Source: Bicyclus anynana
Lineage: Eukaryota > Arthropoda > Insecta > Lepidoptera > Nymphalidae
Direction: 5' to 3'
Assembly (NCBI RefSeq): GCF_947172395.1
Contig: NC_069083.1
Span: forward strand, 11,316,501-11,380,500
DNA length: 64,000 nt
Shown: piece after piece, positions 22,042 to 33,175 of the stretch
How the letters are laid out: each line of letters starts with the position of its first letter
Numbering within the stretch: the stretch's first letter is position 1
Program-made: the position numbers and the translations under genes
The notes under the pieces: model-generated
What the model saw: only the letters and a program-made list of their open reading frames with translations
Told to the model about the DNA's origin: nothing
The model's database searches: none

Positions 22042-22355
22042 AGCAGTGATAGCCCAGTGGATATGACCTCTGCCTCCGATTCCGGAGGGTGTGGGTTCGA
22101 ATCCGGTTCAGGGCATGCACCTCCAACTTTTCAGTTGTGTGCATTTTAAGAAATTTAATATCACGTGTCTCAATCGGTGAAGGAAAAACATCGTGAGGAA
22201 ACCTGCATACCAGAGAATTATATTCATTCTCAGCGTGTGTGAAGTCTGCCAATCCGCATTGGGCCAGCGTGGTGGACTATTGGCCTAACCCCTCTCATTC
22301 TGAGAAGAGACTCTAGCTCAGCAGTGAGCCGATTATGGGTTGATGACGACGAAGA
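22042..22355 (+). mobile_element. SINE-A, full length
   Basis: Box A TGATAGCCCAGTGG and box B GTGGGTTCGAATCC are intact, as is the body, ending GGGTTGATGACGACGAAG. Low divergence from the 25933 copy implies fairly recent activity. Confidence 0.9.
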
Positions 22356-24059
22356 AAGACTCAACGTTGTTATAGTCCATAAATTTTTAAATAGTTATTA
22401 TTCGTCATTTATCAGTCTATTTTAATGGTATAAATCATGTTCCAATGACGATTGGCATTTAATGGTCTAGACCATACTCCAATGACGATTTGCCAATTTA
22501 GTAAATATTATTTGTATTACGGAATAACAGGCAGGACGAAACCACAAGAGCGGCCCTTTCTGACTTGTGACCGATGGGAGCAGGTTTAAAAGTACCTTTG
22601 ACGACTTGTCAATACTCTCCTTGACTCAGCTCCGCTCAGATAAAACAACTTACGAAGAATTACACAATAACACATTGTAGTGCAGTAAAATACACAGTAC
22701 ACACCCTGATCAAGGGCAGCGTTAACTAATAAAATAACTGTTACAGCTCGTGCGCTTGACACCTGCGAATGTTTGTATGGTTGTATTTTGTAGCTAGGTG
22801 TCAAGTTAATGCGCATGAGTTATATAATATTATCAATTACATTTCAAGTATTTTTCGTCAAGATCCGAAAATAAAATCAATTGAAATCACTATGATTTCT
22901 GTCCGCTTCATCTAACTTGATGTTTTTGGCAAGTTTGCGAGGCAAGCGTTCTCATTGGCCAGAAGATCGCGGCGCGAATGTTTTATCAACGAATGAGATG
23001 AGAGCTGTCACATCCAGTTGTCTAGATCAAAGACTCATTTCGAACGTCATCCACAGAACAAAACTAAAAAGCAATACCCAACCACAAAAATCATGACATT
23101 TGCAATTGATAATAATTTTCATAGCTCATTTATTATTAAACTTTGAAGCGAAAGGTAGAAATACATAATAATCCTAATAAATATTAATTTAATCCAGTTC
23201 TATCTCCATGAAATTAGATCACCGCTTTGGGATGGTAAATAAACTTCAGTACAACTCATCAGGCGCTGAGGGCGGGATCTGATAAAAGTTGTCGGGAACT
23301 TTCTTTTGCGATATCGCCACCTTCGTCATGTAAATTGGACAAGTTGTGGCGCACTGATGCTTGTTTCATCGGCAAATATAGATTAGCTCCTAATCTCACC
23401 ACTTTTCCCACCAAATTGTTTTCGGATGAGGGAAAGTTTCAATCAGTTGGGAATTGGAAGGTACGGTTCAATCTGCCTTTGGTAAACCCCAATACATAAC
23501 TACGTTTGATCATTACTATGGATTGATCGTGACCACTCTCCGAATATACACGTGTATGTACACAGATATCTACATTTAGTGGTATACAGTGATCGTATAA
23601 GTAAAATCTTTGCATATAATACAATACTTTCAATATCCGTAATCTGATTATAAGCTTGGTAAGGTTTAACTTCTAAAGTAATCAAATTGTAATTTTGTTA
23701 AATTCCTTTGATTTTATATTCAGATTGTAAAACTTATCACAAAATATAATTTGAAGTTTTAAATCGGATGATCTTTTAATGTTCAATCTAGTCAAGTCTA
23801 TAGAAAAAGTTTATTCATCTCGGTGTCTAATGGCGCGAGTGTCTTCAAAGGATTTAAAGTTTATATTGGAAAGATCCAAAAAGTAAATAACTACTGATAC
23901 TTTCAACCTTTTCAGCCGGGTTAACCCGTAAACCATCTCAGTTTAAGGAGGCATTAAATCGCAACTCAAACAAGAACCGTTTCACTGAAGTTAACTCACA
24001 TATTGCTTTGTGTCACGAATGTTGGAGTGAACAAAGCGGCGTTAGTTTTATGGCTGGCT
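22356..24059. other. Non-coding
   Basis: No gene or element recognised. 22920-23050 and 23260-23400 are less AT-rich and may be conserved non-coding DNA. That is speculative. Confidence 0.3.
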
Positions 24060-24420
24060 AGAGCGAGACGGCGGAGCTTGATGGGAGAATGGGTGTGGAG
24101 GGTGTAAAAGGAGAAAAACTACATCGCTAAAAGTGAATGCGGTCGAAAGCCGCGCTTATTTCAGCACTAAGTGCATGGATTTTTTTCAAGTGATGCTATG
24201 AGTGCGCCCGACGCGACACGAGCGCGGGACGGGCACGGGACGATACGTGCAGGCGTTCAACAAAAGAACCACATTCGCTATTAACCATAAAGCGACTTCT
24301 CTTTAATCGTTTGTGAAATATCCAATGCATAGGAGTGATTCATTCGTGAGGTTTTACGTCTCTTTCAGTGACGCGACGCGAGTAAAATAAGTTTGGTTTG
24401 TATCTCGGTTAAATTGAGGA
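24060..24420. promoter_or_regulatory. CpG-rich block, possible regulatory or 5' region
   Basis: In an AT-rich window this block stands out: GAGCGAGACGGCGGAGC at 24061, a CGACGCGACACGAGCGCGGG cluster near 24210 and GACGCGACGCGAG near 24370. There is no start codon with a coding continuation, TATA/initiator pair or repeat structure. It could be a promoter-proximal exon, a conserved intronic element or an unrecognised transposon. Confidence 0.25.
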
Positions 24421-25024
24421 AGTAGGATTAGTAATTGAATTAGTTTTTGGTGTCATTGCAGCGATTGATATACTCCGTGGATACACAGAGATTAGTAGTT
24501 TCTTTTAATGCTAAAGCTGTTTAACAATATAGTTTTTAATATATTATTTTTAAAATAATATATGTTGAATATTTGTATTCTTCAATCTCCAAAGATGCCA
24601 AGGATTCATGTTTTTATTGTTATGTTTGTATCCTAATACGGAGTATTATTGAAGCGTCTTAACATTTTATAAAACAGTTGTTATCCCATGTCTTTACTAT
24701 ATAGGTAAGACATGTGATCTTAGGGAAGACTCCTTACCGTAGGAGAATTTTTTTTTTTGGGGAACTTAAAGATTCCAAATTCCATAGTTGTACTTACTTA
24801 TCTATGGTGGAATCATGGACTGACTTTTCATACATATAGAGGTCTCGTCATCACAGTTCTAAGTTACTACTTGTTCCAAATATAGTACTCGTAGGTTACG
24901 TGAAATATCCAGCAGAGTTCGGGAAACTTCGCGATATCTTTTCGTCCGAAATTTCTCAGTGCTTGTACTGCCCAGTATTTGGCCCACTCCCCACAAGGTG
25001 AACCGAGGATAGCAAGCGGGTTGC
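24421..25024. other. Non-coding, nothing assigned
   Basis: AT-rich. The minus-strand frame at 24867-25079 is the shadow of the LINE piece that follows. Confidence 0.35.
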
Positions 25025-25101
25025 AGAGAGCAGCTGAATGCTGGCGGCTCGAGATCGTTATGCTTTGAGGTCCATGCAAGAGGCCTATGTCCAGCAGTGG
25101 A
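25025..25101 (+). mobile_element. RTE-type LINE, very 3' end of the ORF
   Basis: Plus strand reads RDRYALRSMQEAYVQQWTSI followed by G and a stop, the usual C-terminus of lepidopteran RTE-type ORFs. The 3' flank runs into AAGATAAGGTAAGG-type short repeats, typical of RTE tails. Only the tip survives (5' truncation). Confidence 0.75.
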
Positions 25102-25563
25102 CGTCTATCGGCTGATAAGATAAGGTAAGGTAGGGTAAGGTTACGTGAAATCAGTAAGTGCTTTAAAAATTAAATCAGGTAACTAATTAATCAATGATTA
25201 AAGTATGTGGCTTTTATTCATGCACCAGAGAACAAATTAATACCGTAACTCGAACGTCGATTTGTATATCTCGAATAAATCGAATAGCCGAGTGTTAATT
25301 TACGATTATATTGGCTTATGGTAATTTCAATGTGTTCTTACATACTATACTAACATTCGAGTATGGATGTATGAATGCTACTCTTTCACGCATGAATGGA
25401 TGGATGAAAATACAAATAGCCCATCTGATATTAAAATGAAAATCATCAATCTAACTTACTTGGTTCGAGTTTAACGACATTCGTTTAAACACAATCAACC
25501 GCTTAAATAAGTTAAACGCTGTTTATTCCAAATTTCCTATTCACAGCCCGTATGCCAGCTAAG

Positions 25564-25609
25564 GTTATCTTAACCGAGCTTGCGTGTATGCAAGCTCGGT
25601 TAAGATAAC
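25564..25609. repeat. Perfect hairpin, 20-bp arms
   Basis: GTTATCTTAACCGAGCTTGC, a 6-base spacer (GTGTAT), then the exact reverse complement. No repeat partner seen elsewhere in the window. Confidence 0.9.
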
Positions 25610-25639
25610 AAGCAAGCATTTAATCTTAAAATAGGTAGG

Positions 25640-25840
25640 TTAAAAGTTGTGAAGAGGTAAAGTAGTATTTTAGGGGGCAACCTCTAGATCTACTGTACCG
25701 ATTTCGATAATTATCTTTATTTATTTATTGATTAAAGTCACGTTATTTGTAAGTGTCATAGGCTCTATTTGATTCCTGTATTTTCACGCAAAAGGAAACT
25801 ACGCGTGTGAAACCGTGGAGTCTTCGGTCGCCTAGTCACT
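25640..25840 (+). mobile_element. Helitron-like element C
   Basis: Landmarks: GTGAAGAGGTAAAGTAG, GGCAACCTCTAGATCTACTG, CGTTATTTGTAAGTGTCATAGG, TTCCTGTATTTTCACGC. Ends are eroded. Confidence 0.6.
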
Positions 25841-25932
25841 TATATTATTATAACTGTTGGATTTAGCTATAACCAACGGGTAGTTTAAGAAATACTGTAT
25901 TGTGAAAATTAATTGCTGTCATTGTCAAAAAG

Positions 25933-26241
25933 AGCCGTGATAGCCCAGTGGATATGACCTCTGCCTCCGATTCCGGAGGGTGTGGGTTCGAATCCGATCC
26001 GGGGCATGCACCTCCAACTTTTCAGTTGTGTGCATTTTAAGAAATTAAATATCACGTGTCTCAATCGGTGAAGGAAAACATCGTGAGGAAACCTGCATAC
26101 CAGAGAATTATCTTAATTCTCTGCGTGTGTGAAGTCTGCCAATCCGCATTGGGCCAGCGTGGTGGACTATTGGCCTAACCCCTCTCATTCTGAGAGGAGA
26201 CTCGAGCTCAGCAGTGAGCCGAATATGGGTTGATGACGACG
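25933..26241 (+). mobile_element. SINE-A with target-site duplication
   Basis: Complete copy flanked by the 12-bp direct repeat ATTGTCAAAAAG (25921-25932 and 26242-26253). This is direct evidence of LINE-machinery retrotransposition and defines the element's true ends: AGCCGTGATAG... to ...GATGACGACG. Confidence 0.95.
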
Positions 26242-26704
26242 ATTGTCAAAAAGCTTTATCTTTGTTCTGTGGTGTCAAATTACTCGACTATTGTTACTCT
26301 TCTATCTATCTATATTTAGTTACTTTCATTTAATGCACACTATTTTTTTTTTCAATGTATATTTTCTACTCTTTTACTATAGTTAATCTCTGCAGCTAAA
26401 ATAATACGATATTTTTAATTAAATCCAGCGTCATTCAATTATTTGTTCAAAGAGTATAACATCGATATGAATTTTTTTGATAGCGCACCTAAGGTAATAA
26501 AATTTGAAATGGAAAGTTGTAAAACTAAAATGGCTTGGCATGACGTGAAAAATACTAAATCAACGTGAATAAATCATGCAAATATTATGCGTTTTTAAAT
26601 ATTCATATCCATGTTATTGAGATGCAAATTTTGTATTTTATTTTCTAAATTGGTCGTCGACAAAAACATTGTGTGTCTTTAAATAACAATTTCAAATCAT
26701 TAAA

Positions 26705-26861
26705 TCTATACTAATAAATCTGAAGAGTTTGTTTGTTTGATTGAACGCGCTAATCTCAGGAACTACTGGTCCGATATCAAAAATTCTTTCAGTGTTAGAT
26801 AGCCCATTTATCGAGGAAGGCTATAGGCTTTTATCCCTGTATTCCTCGTGCCATCTACTAG
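26705..26861 (+). mobile_element. Helitron-like element C with intact termini
   Basis: 157 bp from TCTATACTAATAAATCTG to CTAG, flanked by A on the left and T on the right, the expected empty-site A/T. Internal CTAATCTCAGGAACTACTGG is shared with 48050-48219. No coding capacity (non-autonomous). Confidence 0.75.
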
Positions 26862-27078
26862 TTAGCAATAAATGTATTTGGAAATCTTGCAAAGCGATTA
26901 GTCAAGGACCGGTTTTACCATCTTCTGATAAGTAACGGATAGCATGATCACAAGTTTTGTCTTTGATATTTAACATATATTATACGTAGGTAATACTCTC
27001 TCGAAACCAGGAACTTATGGTTTGAATCCGTATATCATGTAGGTTACAGTTAGAGAAACATTTAGAGACAAAGGCTTG

Positions 27079-27265
27079 TAGCCATGGCACATCGACTCTC
27101 TTTATACAAGCGCTAACGCTTCGAAAACTAGCAAAACGTATGGAATGAAAGATCCGATCGACAACTTGATCACGTGACCTGTTGAAAGCAAATGTCATTC
27201 CCATACATTTTTAGTTTTCCAAGCGTTAGCCTTTGTAGGAAGAGAATCGACGTGCGACATGGCTA
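27079..27265. mobile_element. Foldback MITE family F1, copy 1
   Basis: Arms AGCCATGGCACATCGACTCT.../...AGAATCGACGTGCGACATGGCT are inverted complements. Inner inverted blocks GCGCTAACGCTTCGAAAACTAG and CTAGTTTTC.AAGCGTTAGC-type surround the centre GATCACGTGACC. The same structure is at 48962-49145, 54036-54193 and 59585-59975. Confidence 0.8.
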
Positions 27266-27676
27266 AGGCCCAAGATATTTTGCATTTTGTACAATTTTTA
27301 CGTACAGTGCCTATCCTAGTTGAAAACCTTGTGCACGCCACTGGTAGGTTAACTTCCGGAGAACAAAACATCTTTCATGTTTTTAACTATAATAAGCAAT
27401 TAGTTTAATGTACTTTGACTTTTAGTCTGAAGTAATAATTGTTATGGTTGTTAACACTAACTGAATGATCAGGGGAGAACTTCGTAACATCGTCGGCCTG
27501 GCTTATTTAAAACTCCATTATTATTAGCCGAGTTAACTTCGAGTTAGCCAATGTTATATCAGCTAAAATATTTTTCGTAATACTAAACCAAAACCGCAGA
27601 ATCTAAAAAGAAATTCAAAGCAAAATCACCATTTTCCATTGTACATTTAAGTGATTTATAAATACTAAAGTGTTGT

Positions 27677-27788
27677 TCAGATAGCATGGGTACGGTGACA
27701 GTTCGTTTCACTCTTGAAACTTTGCCGCGATTCACGATAATAGTACTTATTATGAACGTCATAAGGCAACTGTCACCATGCTATCTGA
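27677..27788. mobile_element. Small TIR element (MITE), 112 bp
   Basis: TCAGATAGCATGGGTACGGTGACAGTT-type left end and AACTGTCACCATGCTATCTGA right end are inverted repeats; the left arm carries a few extra bases. Interior unrelated and non-coding. No clear target-site duplication. Confidence 0.7.
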
Positions 27789-28004
27789 AAAAAACTATAT
27801 AATAAAGTTTCGTCATTTTTTTCTCTACATAGAATCAATATTTATTGAGTACCGTGTACATATTATTTTAATGTTAAAACGAATCATTTTGTAGCTTCGT
27901 TGAATAAACAAAAACCCCTTATTTCCCAAAAAAGGAAGCATTTCAATAACGAAAATTCTATCTTAATCAAATTAACAACATTGATGAATTCCTTAATGAT
28001 ACAG

Positions 28005-28300
28005 ATGCTTGGAGGCCGTTGGATCGGCTTTCACCTTAAAAAGTAAAACTATAAGAAATGTAAACAGTAATTGTTATCAATTGTAAATTATAATACTGTA
28101 TGACTTTTTCAAAAGAGCAACTGTTGAGTTTCTTGCCGGTATCTTCTCAGCAGAACCTGCCTTCCGAACCGGTGGTAGAATCTATACAAATAGTCGACTG
28201 ACGTGTCAAAAGTGCTTGTAAACTGTACAAAGTACACAAACATACATACAAATCGAATCTAGATCGAATTTAGAACTGTCTTTTTTAAAATCGGTTCAAT
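28005..28300 (+). mobile_element. Jockey/CR1-like LINE 3' end
   Basis: Begins in the last codons of the ORF (NDTDAWRPLDRLSP, stop), then the 3' UTR seen in the 30795-31375 copy: AGAGCAACTGTTGAGTTTCTTGCC, TCTCAGCAGAACCTGCCTTCC, GGTGGTAGAATCTATACAAA. 5'-truncated. Confidence 0.8.
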
Positions 28301-28623
28301 TTTTTTTCCATGTGATGTTGACTGACACTCAACGCGTGCGTACATAAAAGCCGTGCATTTTAGTGGCTGATCAATTAGGTATCAGATTCAACTTTAAAAG
28401 CTTAATTACCTGTGGTTACGAGCGATTCGCTGCAGCGAGCGCTGTAAGTACGCAATTTACCAGACATTGGATAAACATTATCTAAAATGTACGGCGTGGT
28501 CGTTCCGCAAAATAATTACTAGTTCTCGCCACAGTATTATTAACTAAATGAACAAATAATAACATAATAGTAAAATGTATTAAGGTATTGTCTCACCACT
28601 TATGCGTATTGTGTTAGAATCAT

Positions 28624-28917
28624 CATCATTATCAACCCATATCGGCTCACTGCTGAGCTAGAGTCTCCTCTCAGAATAAAGGGGTTAGCCAACTAATCCA
28701 CTTCACTGGCCCAATGCGGATTGGCAGACTTCACACACGCAGATAATTAAGTAAATTCCTAGGCAGGTTTCGTCACAATGTTTTTCCTTCACCGTTTGAG
28801 ACACGTGATATTTCTTTTCTCAAAATGCACATAACTGAACAGTTGGAGGTGCGTACCCCGGACCGGATTCGATCTACACCCTCCGGAGGTTATATCCACT
28901 GGACCATCACGGTTTTA
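28624..28917 (-). mobile_element. SINE-A with target-site duplication
   Basis: Minus-oriented, from the CATCATTATCAACCC tail to the complement of the box A head. Flanked by TAGAATCAT on both sides (28615-28623 and 28918-28926). Part of the head between the boxes is deleted. Confidence 0.88.
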
Positions 28918-28926
28918 TAGAATCAT

Positions 28927-30494
28927 GCTTAATCATAACTTCCCCAGATGTAAGCGTTAATGTAAATTTGAACACTTTTACCTAAAACACTTTCATCTTA
29001 AAAATGCCCAATATAATATCGTATACGCAACCTCTTTGAAATATTATGTTGTGTAAAGTACAGAAGGAGCAAACATCTGGCGACAGTAGCTGTTTCCACT
29101 AGCATTCCTATGGAGTTCGTATTTTTTGTAAGTGTATATTTTAAGTTCGATCATAATAAAATAAAACTATACCTATGGTATGATAGGATAAGCATCCTCT
29201 CTTCCTTGCATCGTATTCCCTATTACTGAGGATTGTCCTAACACTAGTTTGTTTCTGAACGATGTCGCGCTATGCGGCTAGGCTTCTTGCAACTTGTAGA
29301 GAATCGTTTACTCTTGTATCGAGTGTGTGCGGATTTTGTCTGACCATCGCATAGGGCTACGTTGCTGAGGTCACTTTTCTTCTATTAATACATTGTCACT
29401 ATCGCATAAAATTTCTATTCAGACTTTAATTCCTTAATACCTGCGTTAAATATGTATTATTGTGCAATAGGAAAAATAGAAGAACTCTCATAATTTTCTT
29501 GCTTATACTCTACATAGTCACATTGTACTTATTTTCACACATTTGTTTGTTCAAATATTTTCATACAAAAATTCCAAAAGAAGAGGTAAGTAAAGTAAGG
29601 TAATTTTGACATTCATAGGGTTATTTTAGGTGAATGGATAAGGGCAGCACCTGGGTCGAACCACCGCACAATGCCCCGCACAATATGCCTGCGAAGTGTG
29701 CTGAATAACTTTGTTTAAGAACACAATAAACCACTTTTCCTTTTGAAAAGTGGATTTCCAGCTGAAAAATAACGCATAACAATAGAGCTACCGGAAATAC
29801 GATAAACACTGCAAATAATAATTCAGTTTTTAATTTATTTGTTTGCCCTACCAATTGTAGTCATATTATTAGGTTACACAATTATAAATATCTTGTTATT
29901 TATCTAAATGGAAACAGATTCTATGTTTATTCAGATCTATGTTTGAGACAGATTACCCTATGGAAGTACTACATGCACATTTTTGCATTTAAAAAGATTT
30001 TTGATTTGAAAGGTATAATTATTATCATTAATAGCTTATAGTCCAGGATACCGGGAGCATTTTTACAATTGATTACTATCAAGTTAATTTTCCACGAGCC
30101 GCTTCATTTTGATGAGATGCTCAAGTTTATTGTTTACGAAAATTCTTGATTCAGGTAGTTAAGAGTGTTAAAAAGAAGTAAAAATTTTTGAGCGTCTAAA
30201 CGATATAACGTACCACGAAATTTGTGTATTTAAGTTGTTTTTTTTTACTGTTACTTAATGAATACATTAAGCAACAGTAAAAAAAAAACTAGTAACAATT
30301 TCTGATGAATTCCCCTCCTCCTAACTTATATCAATAACGAGAAATTAATATGTTATTTCACCATACCATGAGCTCTCACATCCTTGGCTTAACGGAGGTG
30401 ACGCATAACATGGTGATTTTAATCGTCTCACATCTACGAATTGGGAAAAGGCGAAACATGTGATCTGTTAAGCTATTGCTGCCTAATTATATTT
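28927..30494. other. Non-coding, with one hairpin
   Basis: No exon accepted. At 30237-30290 TTTTTACTGTTACTTAATG, a short loop AATA and CATTAAGCAACAGTAAAAA form a strong hairpin. A minus-strand frame at 29621-29854 has a hydrophobic stretch (LLFAVFIVFPVALLL) but no start codon or splice support. Confidence 0.4.
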
Positions 30495-30685
30495 ATGCAA
30501 TAGCCATCTCACTTCATTAAGGCATGAATTATGATTAGAGCCAATTACCATCCATCTGCAGCACAAACTGCGGGCAGCATTGTTATGCAGATTGTGACCG
30601 GACGTCCAGCACGGCGGGGCACTCCCGGGACAGTGCGCTTGTAAACAGATATACATCAATAACCGACTCGCGCTTTGCATATTGT
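30495..30685 (+). repeat. Dispersed repeat H, copy 1
   Basis: Shares TATTGTGACCGGA-type, CCCGGGACAGTGCGCTTGTAAAC and AGATATACATCAATAACC with 33040-33175. A CG-containing block in AT-rich surroundings, unknown class. Confidence 0.65.
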
Positions 30686-30794
30686 AAGTACCTATTTCTA
30701 ATGTAATAGAGTTATCGACGGCTATTGCTATGTCGATATGTTGTTTCGAAGTTCTTACAAAAGGCTTATGTCCAACGACGTGTGACCAACAAAA

Positions 30795-31375
30795 AAATCA
30801 AAAATTAAAAAATCATTTATTTCAAGTAGGCCCAGTATACAAGTACTTTTGATACGAAAGTTGACTATTTGTAAAGACTCTACCACCGGTTTGGAAGGCA
30901 GATTTTGCTGAGAAGAAATCGGCAAGAAACTCAACAGTTGCTCTTTTAAAAAAAATCATACAATAATATTATAATTACAATTAATGACAACATTACAATT
31001 TCTTATAGTTTTACTTCCTGTGTGAAGGTGGAAGCTGATCCAACGGCCTCCAAGCAACTTTATCATTAGGGAACTCATCAATGGTGTAGTAACCTCGACT
31101 AAGCAAATGTTTTTTAACACATTGCTTAAAGCTATGCATTGGCAGGTCCATCACAGTCTTGGGGATCTTGTTATTGAAGAGTACACCCAAACGTACAAAA
31201 TATTTTTTTACTCTTTGGAGACGATATGCAAAAATAACTAACTTATGCCCGTGTCTAGTAAGACGTGGGTTTAAATCTCCTTTTCGTTTGTACAAATTAA
31301 TATTTTGTCTTACATAGATTATGCTGTTATATATATATTGACAGGCTACTATACAACGACGCACTGGTATCTTCG
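30795..31375 (-). mobile_element. Jockey/CR1-like LINE, ORF C-terminus and 3' UTR
   Basis: From the SINE junction at about 31375 down to the stop at 31011 there is an uninterrupted frame of about 120 codons ending the reverse transcriptase ORF: NLYKRKGDLNPRLTRHGHKL, FNNKIPKTVMDLPMHSFKQC, KKHLLSRGYYTIDEF and KVAWRPLDQLPP. The FYNKIP...LP...FK..VK..L...YY pattern is typical of Jockey/CR1-like RT C-termini. The 3' UTR (30795-31010) ends in an AAATCATTTATTTCAAGTAGG-type tail. The frame is intact, suggesting a younger insertion than its relatives at 18955, 28005 and 50905. Confidence 0.82.
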
Positions 31376-31378
31376 TGA

Positions 31379-31661
31379 GCCGTGATAGCCCAGTGGATAC
31401 GACTTCTGGCTCCGATTCCGGACGGTGTGGGTTCGAATCCGGTCGGGCATGCACTTGTTGTTAAGAAATAAATATCACGTGTCTCAAACGGTGAAGGAAA
31501 AACATCGTGAGGCAACCTGCCAGAGAATTTTCTTTATTCTCTGTATGTGTGAAGTCTGCCAATCCGCATTGGGCCAGCGTGGTGGCCTATTTGGCCTAAT
31601 CCCTGTCATTCTGAGAAGAGACTCGAGCTCAGCAGTGAGCAGAATATAGGTTGATAATAAA
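31379..31661 (+). mobile_element. SINE-A abutting the LINE
   Basis: Head GCCGTGATAGCCCAGTGGAT with box B GTGGGTTCGAATCC. The body is shortened after GGTCGGGCATGCACTT. It starts directly where the LINE reading frame stops, so it may have inserted into the LINE. No clear target-site duplication found. Confidence 0.88.
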
Positions 31662-32344
31662 ACCGAAAATATCTCTATCCATCATTGCGTTGGGAAAATA
31701 GAGAAGATGATTACATTGACATTTTGTCTTTTTTTAGATGATAGGTGAAGTGACGGGCGTCCGAGAAAACCATTATAAGTAAATTCGCAATTCAGCGCGG
31801 GAATGCTGCCTGCGTGATGGGCACCCTACCAAGGGTGGCAAATTTTGGTAAATATTTCTAGGTATTAGTTTTAATTTTAATTTATTTTAATTTTGTAGTT
31901 GTAGTTATTTCCTTATATTTAATTTTTATAATAAGTTTAGCCTATTTAAGTATTATAGGTAATAGTTGTAAGCCAAAATATTATGTTAATATTGAATAAA
32001 ACTTTTTTTCAATTGAAAATATGAAAGTATAGTGTTTTTAAACACTGAAATGCTTAATGGATAGATATTTTGTTTCACCATGTAAGTAATCGACCGGAAA
32101 TTTGCCAGAAACAGAGACGAGACGGCACTGCAGGCAACATCGTTTTGTTGATTCTAAGCAGACTTTCTCTATACCGATGTAGGTATTCGTATTCCCAAGA
32201 CGGCGCTCTTGCAAACAGTAACACACGTCAGTATGTTAGACTAGATCTTGCCTGCGATTGCAAGACCTACCTCATTTTATGAAAGCTGTAAATCAGCCTA
32301 TACATTTAGTGATGCCATTAGGAAATACGGTAGCCAATTATTAA
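31662..32344. other. Non-coding, nothing assigned
   Basis: AT-rich, with TTTAATTTTAATTTATTTTAATTTT near 31870. Small frames at 32038-32282 on both strands are not supported as coding. Confidence 0.4.
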
Positions 32345-32545
32345 ATACTACGAGTGCCAGACGCCACGCGGTTTCACCCACGTAATTCCCGTTCCCGTAA
32401 GCATACAGGGATAAAATATAGCCTATAGCACTCGGGGATAGTGTTAGCATCCTAACAGTGAAAGAATTTTTCAAATCATTTCTGTAGTTTTGGAGCCTGC
32501 TCAATGCAAACAAATAATCAAATCTATCCTCTTTATAATATTGGT
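32345..32545 (-). mobile_element. Helitron-like element C
   Basis: Minus-oriented. GCCACGCGGTTTCACCCACGTA and the CCGTTCCCGTAAGCATACAGGG hairpin mark the 3' side. CCTCTTTATAATATTGGTATAGA is the 5' end (complement of TCTATACCAATATTATAAAG). Confidence 0.7.
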
Positions 32546-33039
32546 ATAGATTATCTTTGGAAGGAAGCAGGTGCCAAGTATTTTTCTAATATTTTTCACG
32601 GCATAATATGAGAAATTATATCCCCAATCGCCAGTCACTTAGCTTGGAGGAACACTTTAAAAGCATCCTTAAAAGACAAACTTTAAGAGTCTAGCGAAGG
32701 GTTTCCGGAAAGCTAATTGTCTTAGTTTATTATGAAACACGGCTAAACTCACTTGATACAACGTTGAAGTCAGTCAATCGTGGTGCAAGAAGCAGCTCAT
32801 GAGTAAGGGCCCTGTATGGGTTCAAAACTAGTCTGGCATACACCGATGTATTTATATTTCATAATAAATAAATATTAATAATACTCACGATAGCTAAAAT
32901 ATTAAAATAGCTAGGGGTTTGGTGACTAGAAACAAAATTCTTCATGATAGGTAGAAAATTTAAAAAAAATGGCTTGTCTAGCTTTTGCAGGCTTTATACT
33001 ACGCGCAGCACGGTACTAACTGCAATAAAGTCATTTCAA
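32546..33039. other. Non-coding, nothing assigned
   Basis: No supported feature. Confidence 0.4.
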
Positions 33040-33175
33040 TATTACTACATGCGCAATCAACGGGTCACACTGTTGTGTATATTGTAACCGGAAATCGGGT
33101 ATTCCCCGGACAGTGAGTTCGTAAACGGATATAGATCAATGCTGACGTGAGCATTTTGCATTGTACGCAAAGCAA
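33040..33175 (+). repeat. Dispersed repeat H, copy 2
   Basis: Diverged copy of 30495-30685 in the same orientation (TGTAACCGGA, CCCCGGACAGTGAGTTCGTAAAC, GGATATAGATCAATG, TTTTGCATTGTA). Confidence 0.6.

Noticed and set aside
29621..29854. Membrane-protein gene suggested by LLFAVFIVFPVALLLCVIF.
   Set aside because: No ATG start, no upstream or downstream exon and no family similarity; a chance hydrophobic run in AT-rich DNA.
31011..31454. A 147-codon host gene on the minus strand.
   Set aside because: The first part is SINE-A and the rest is the LINE reverse transcriptase C-terminus.
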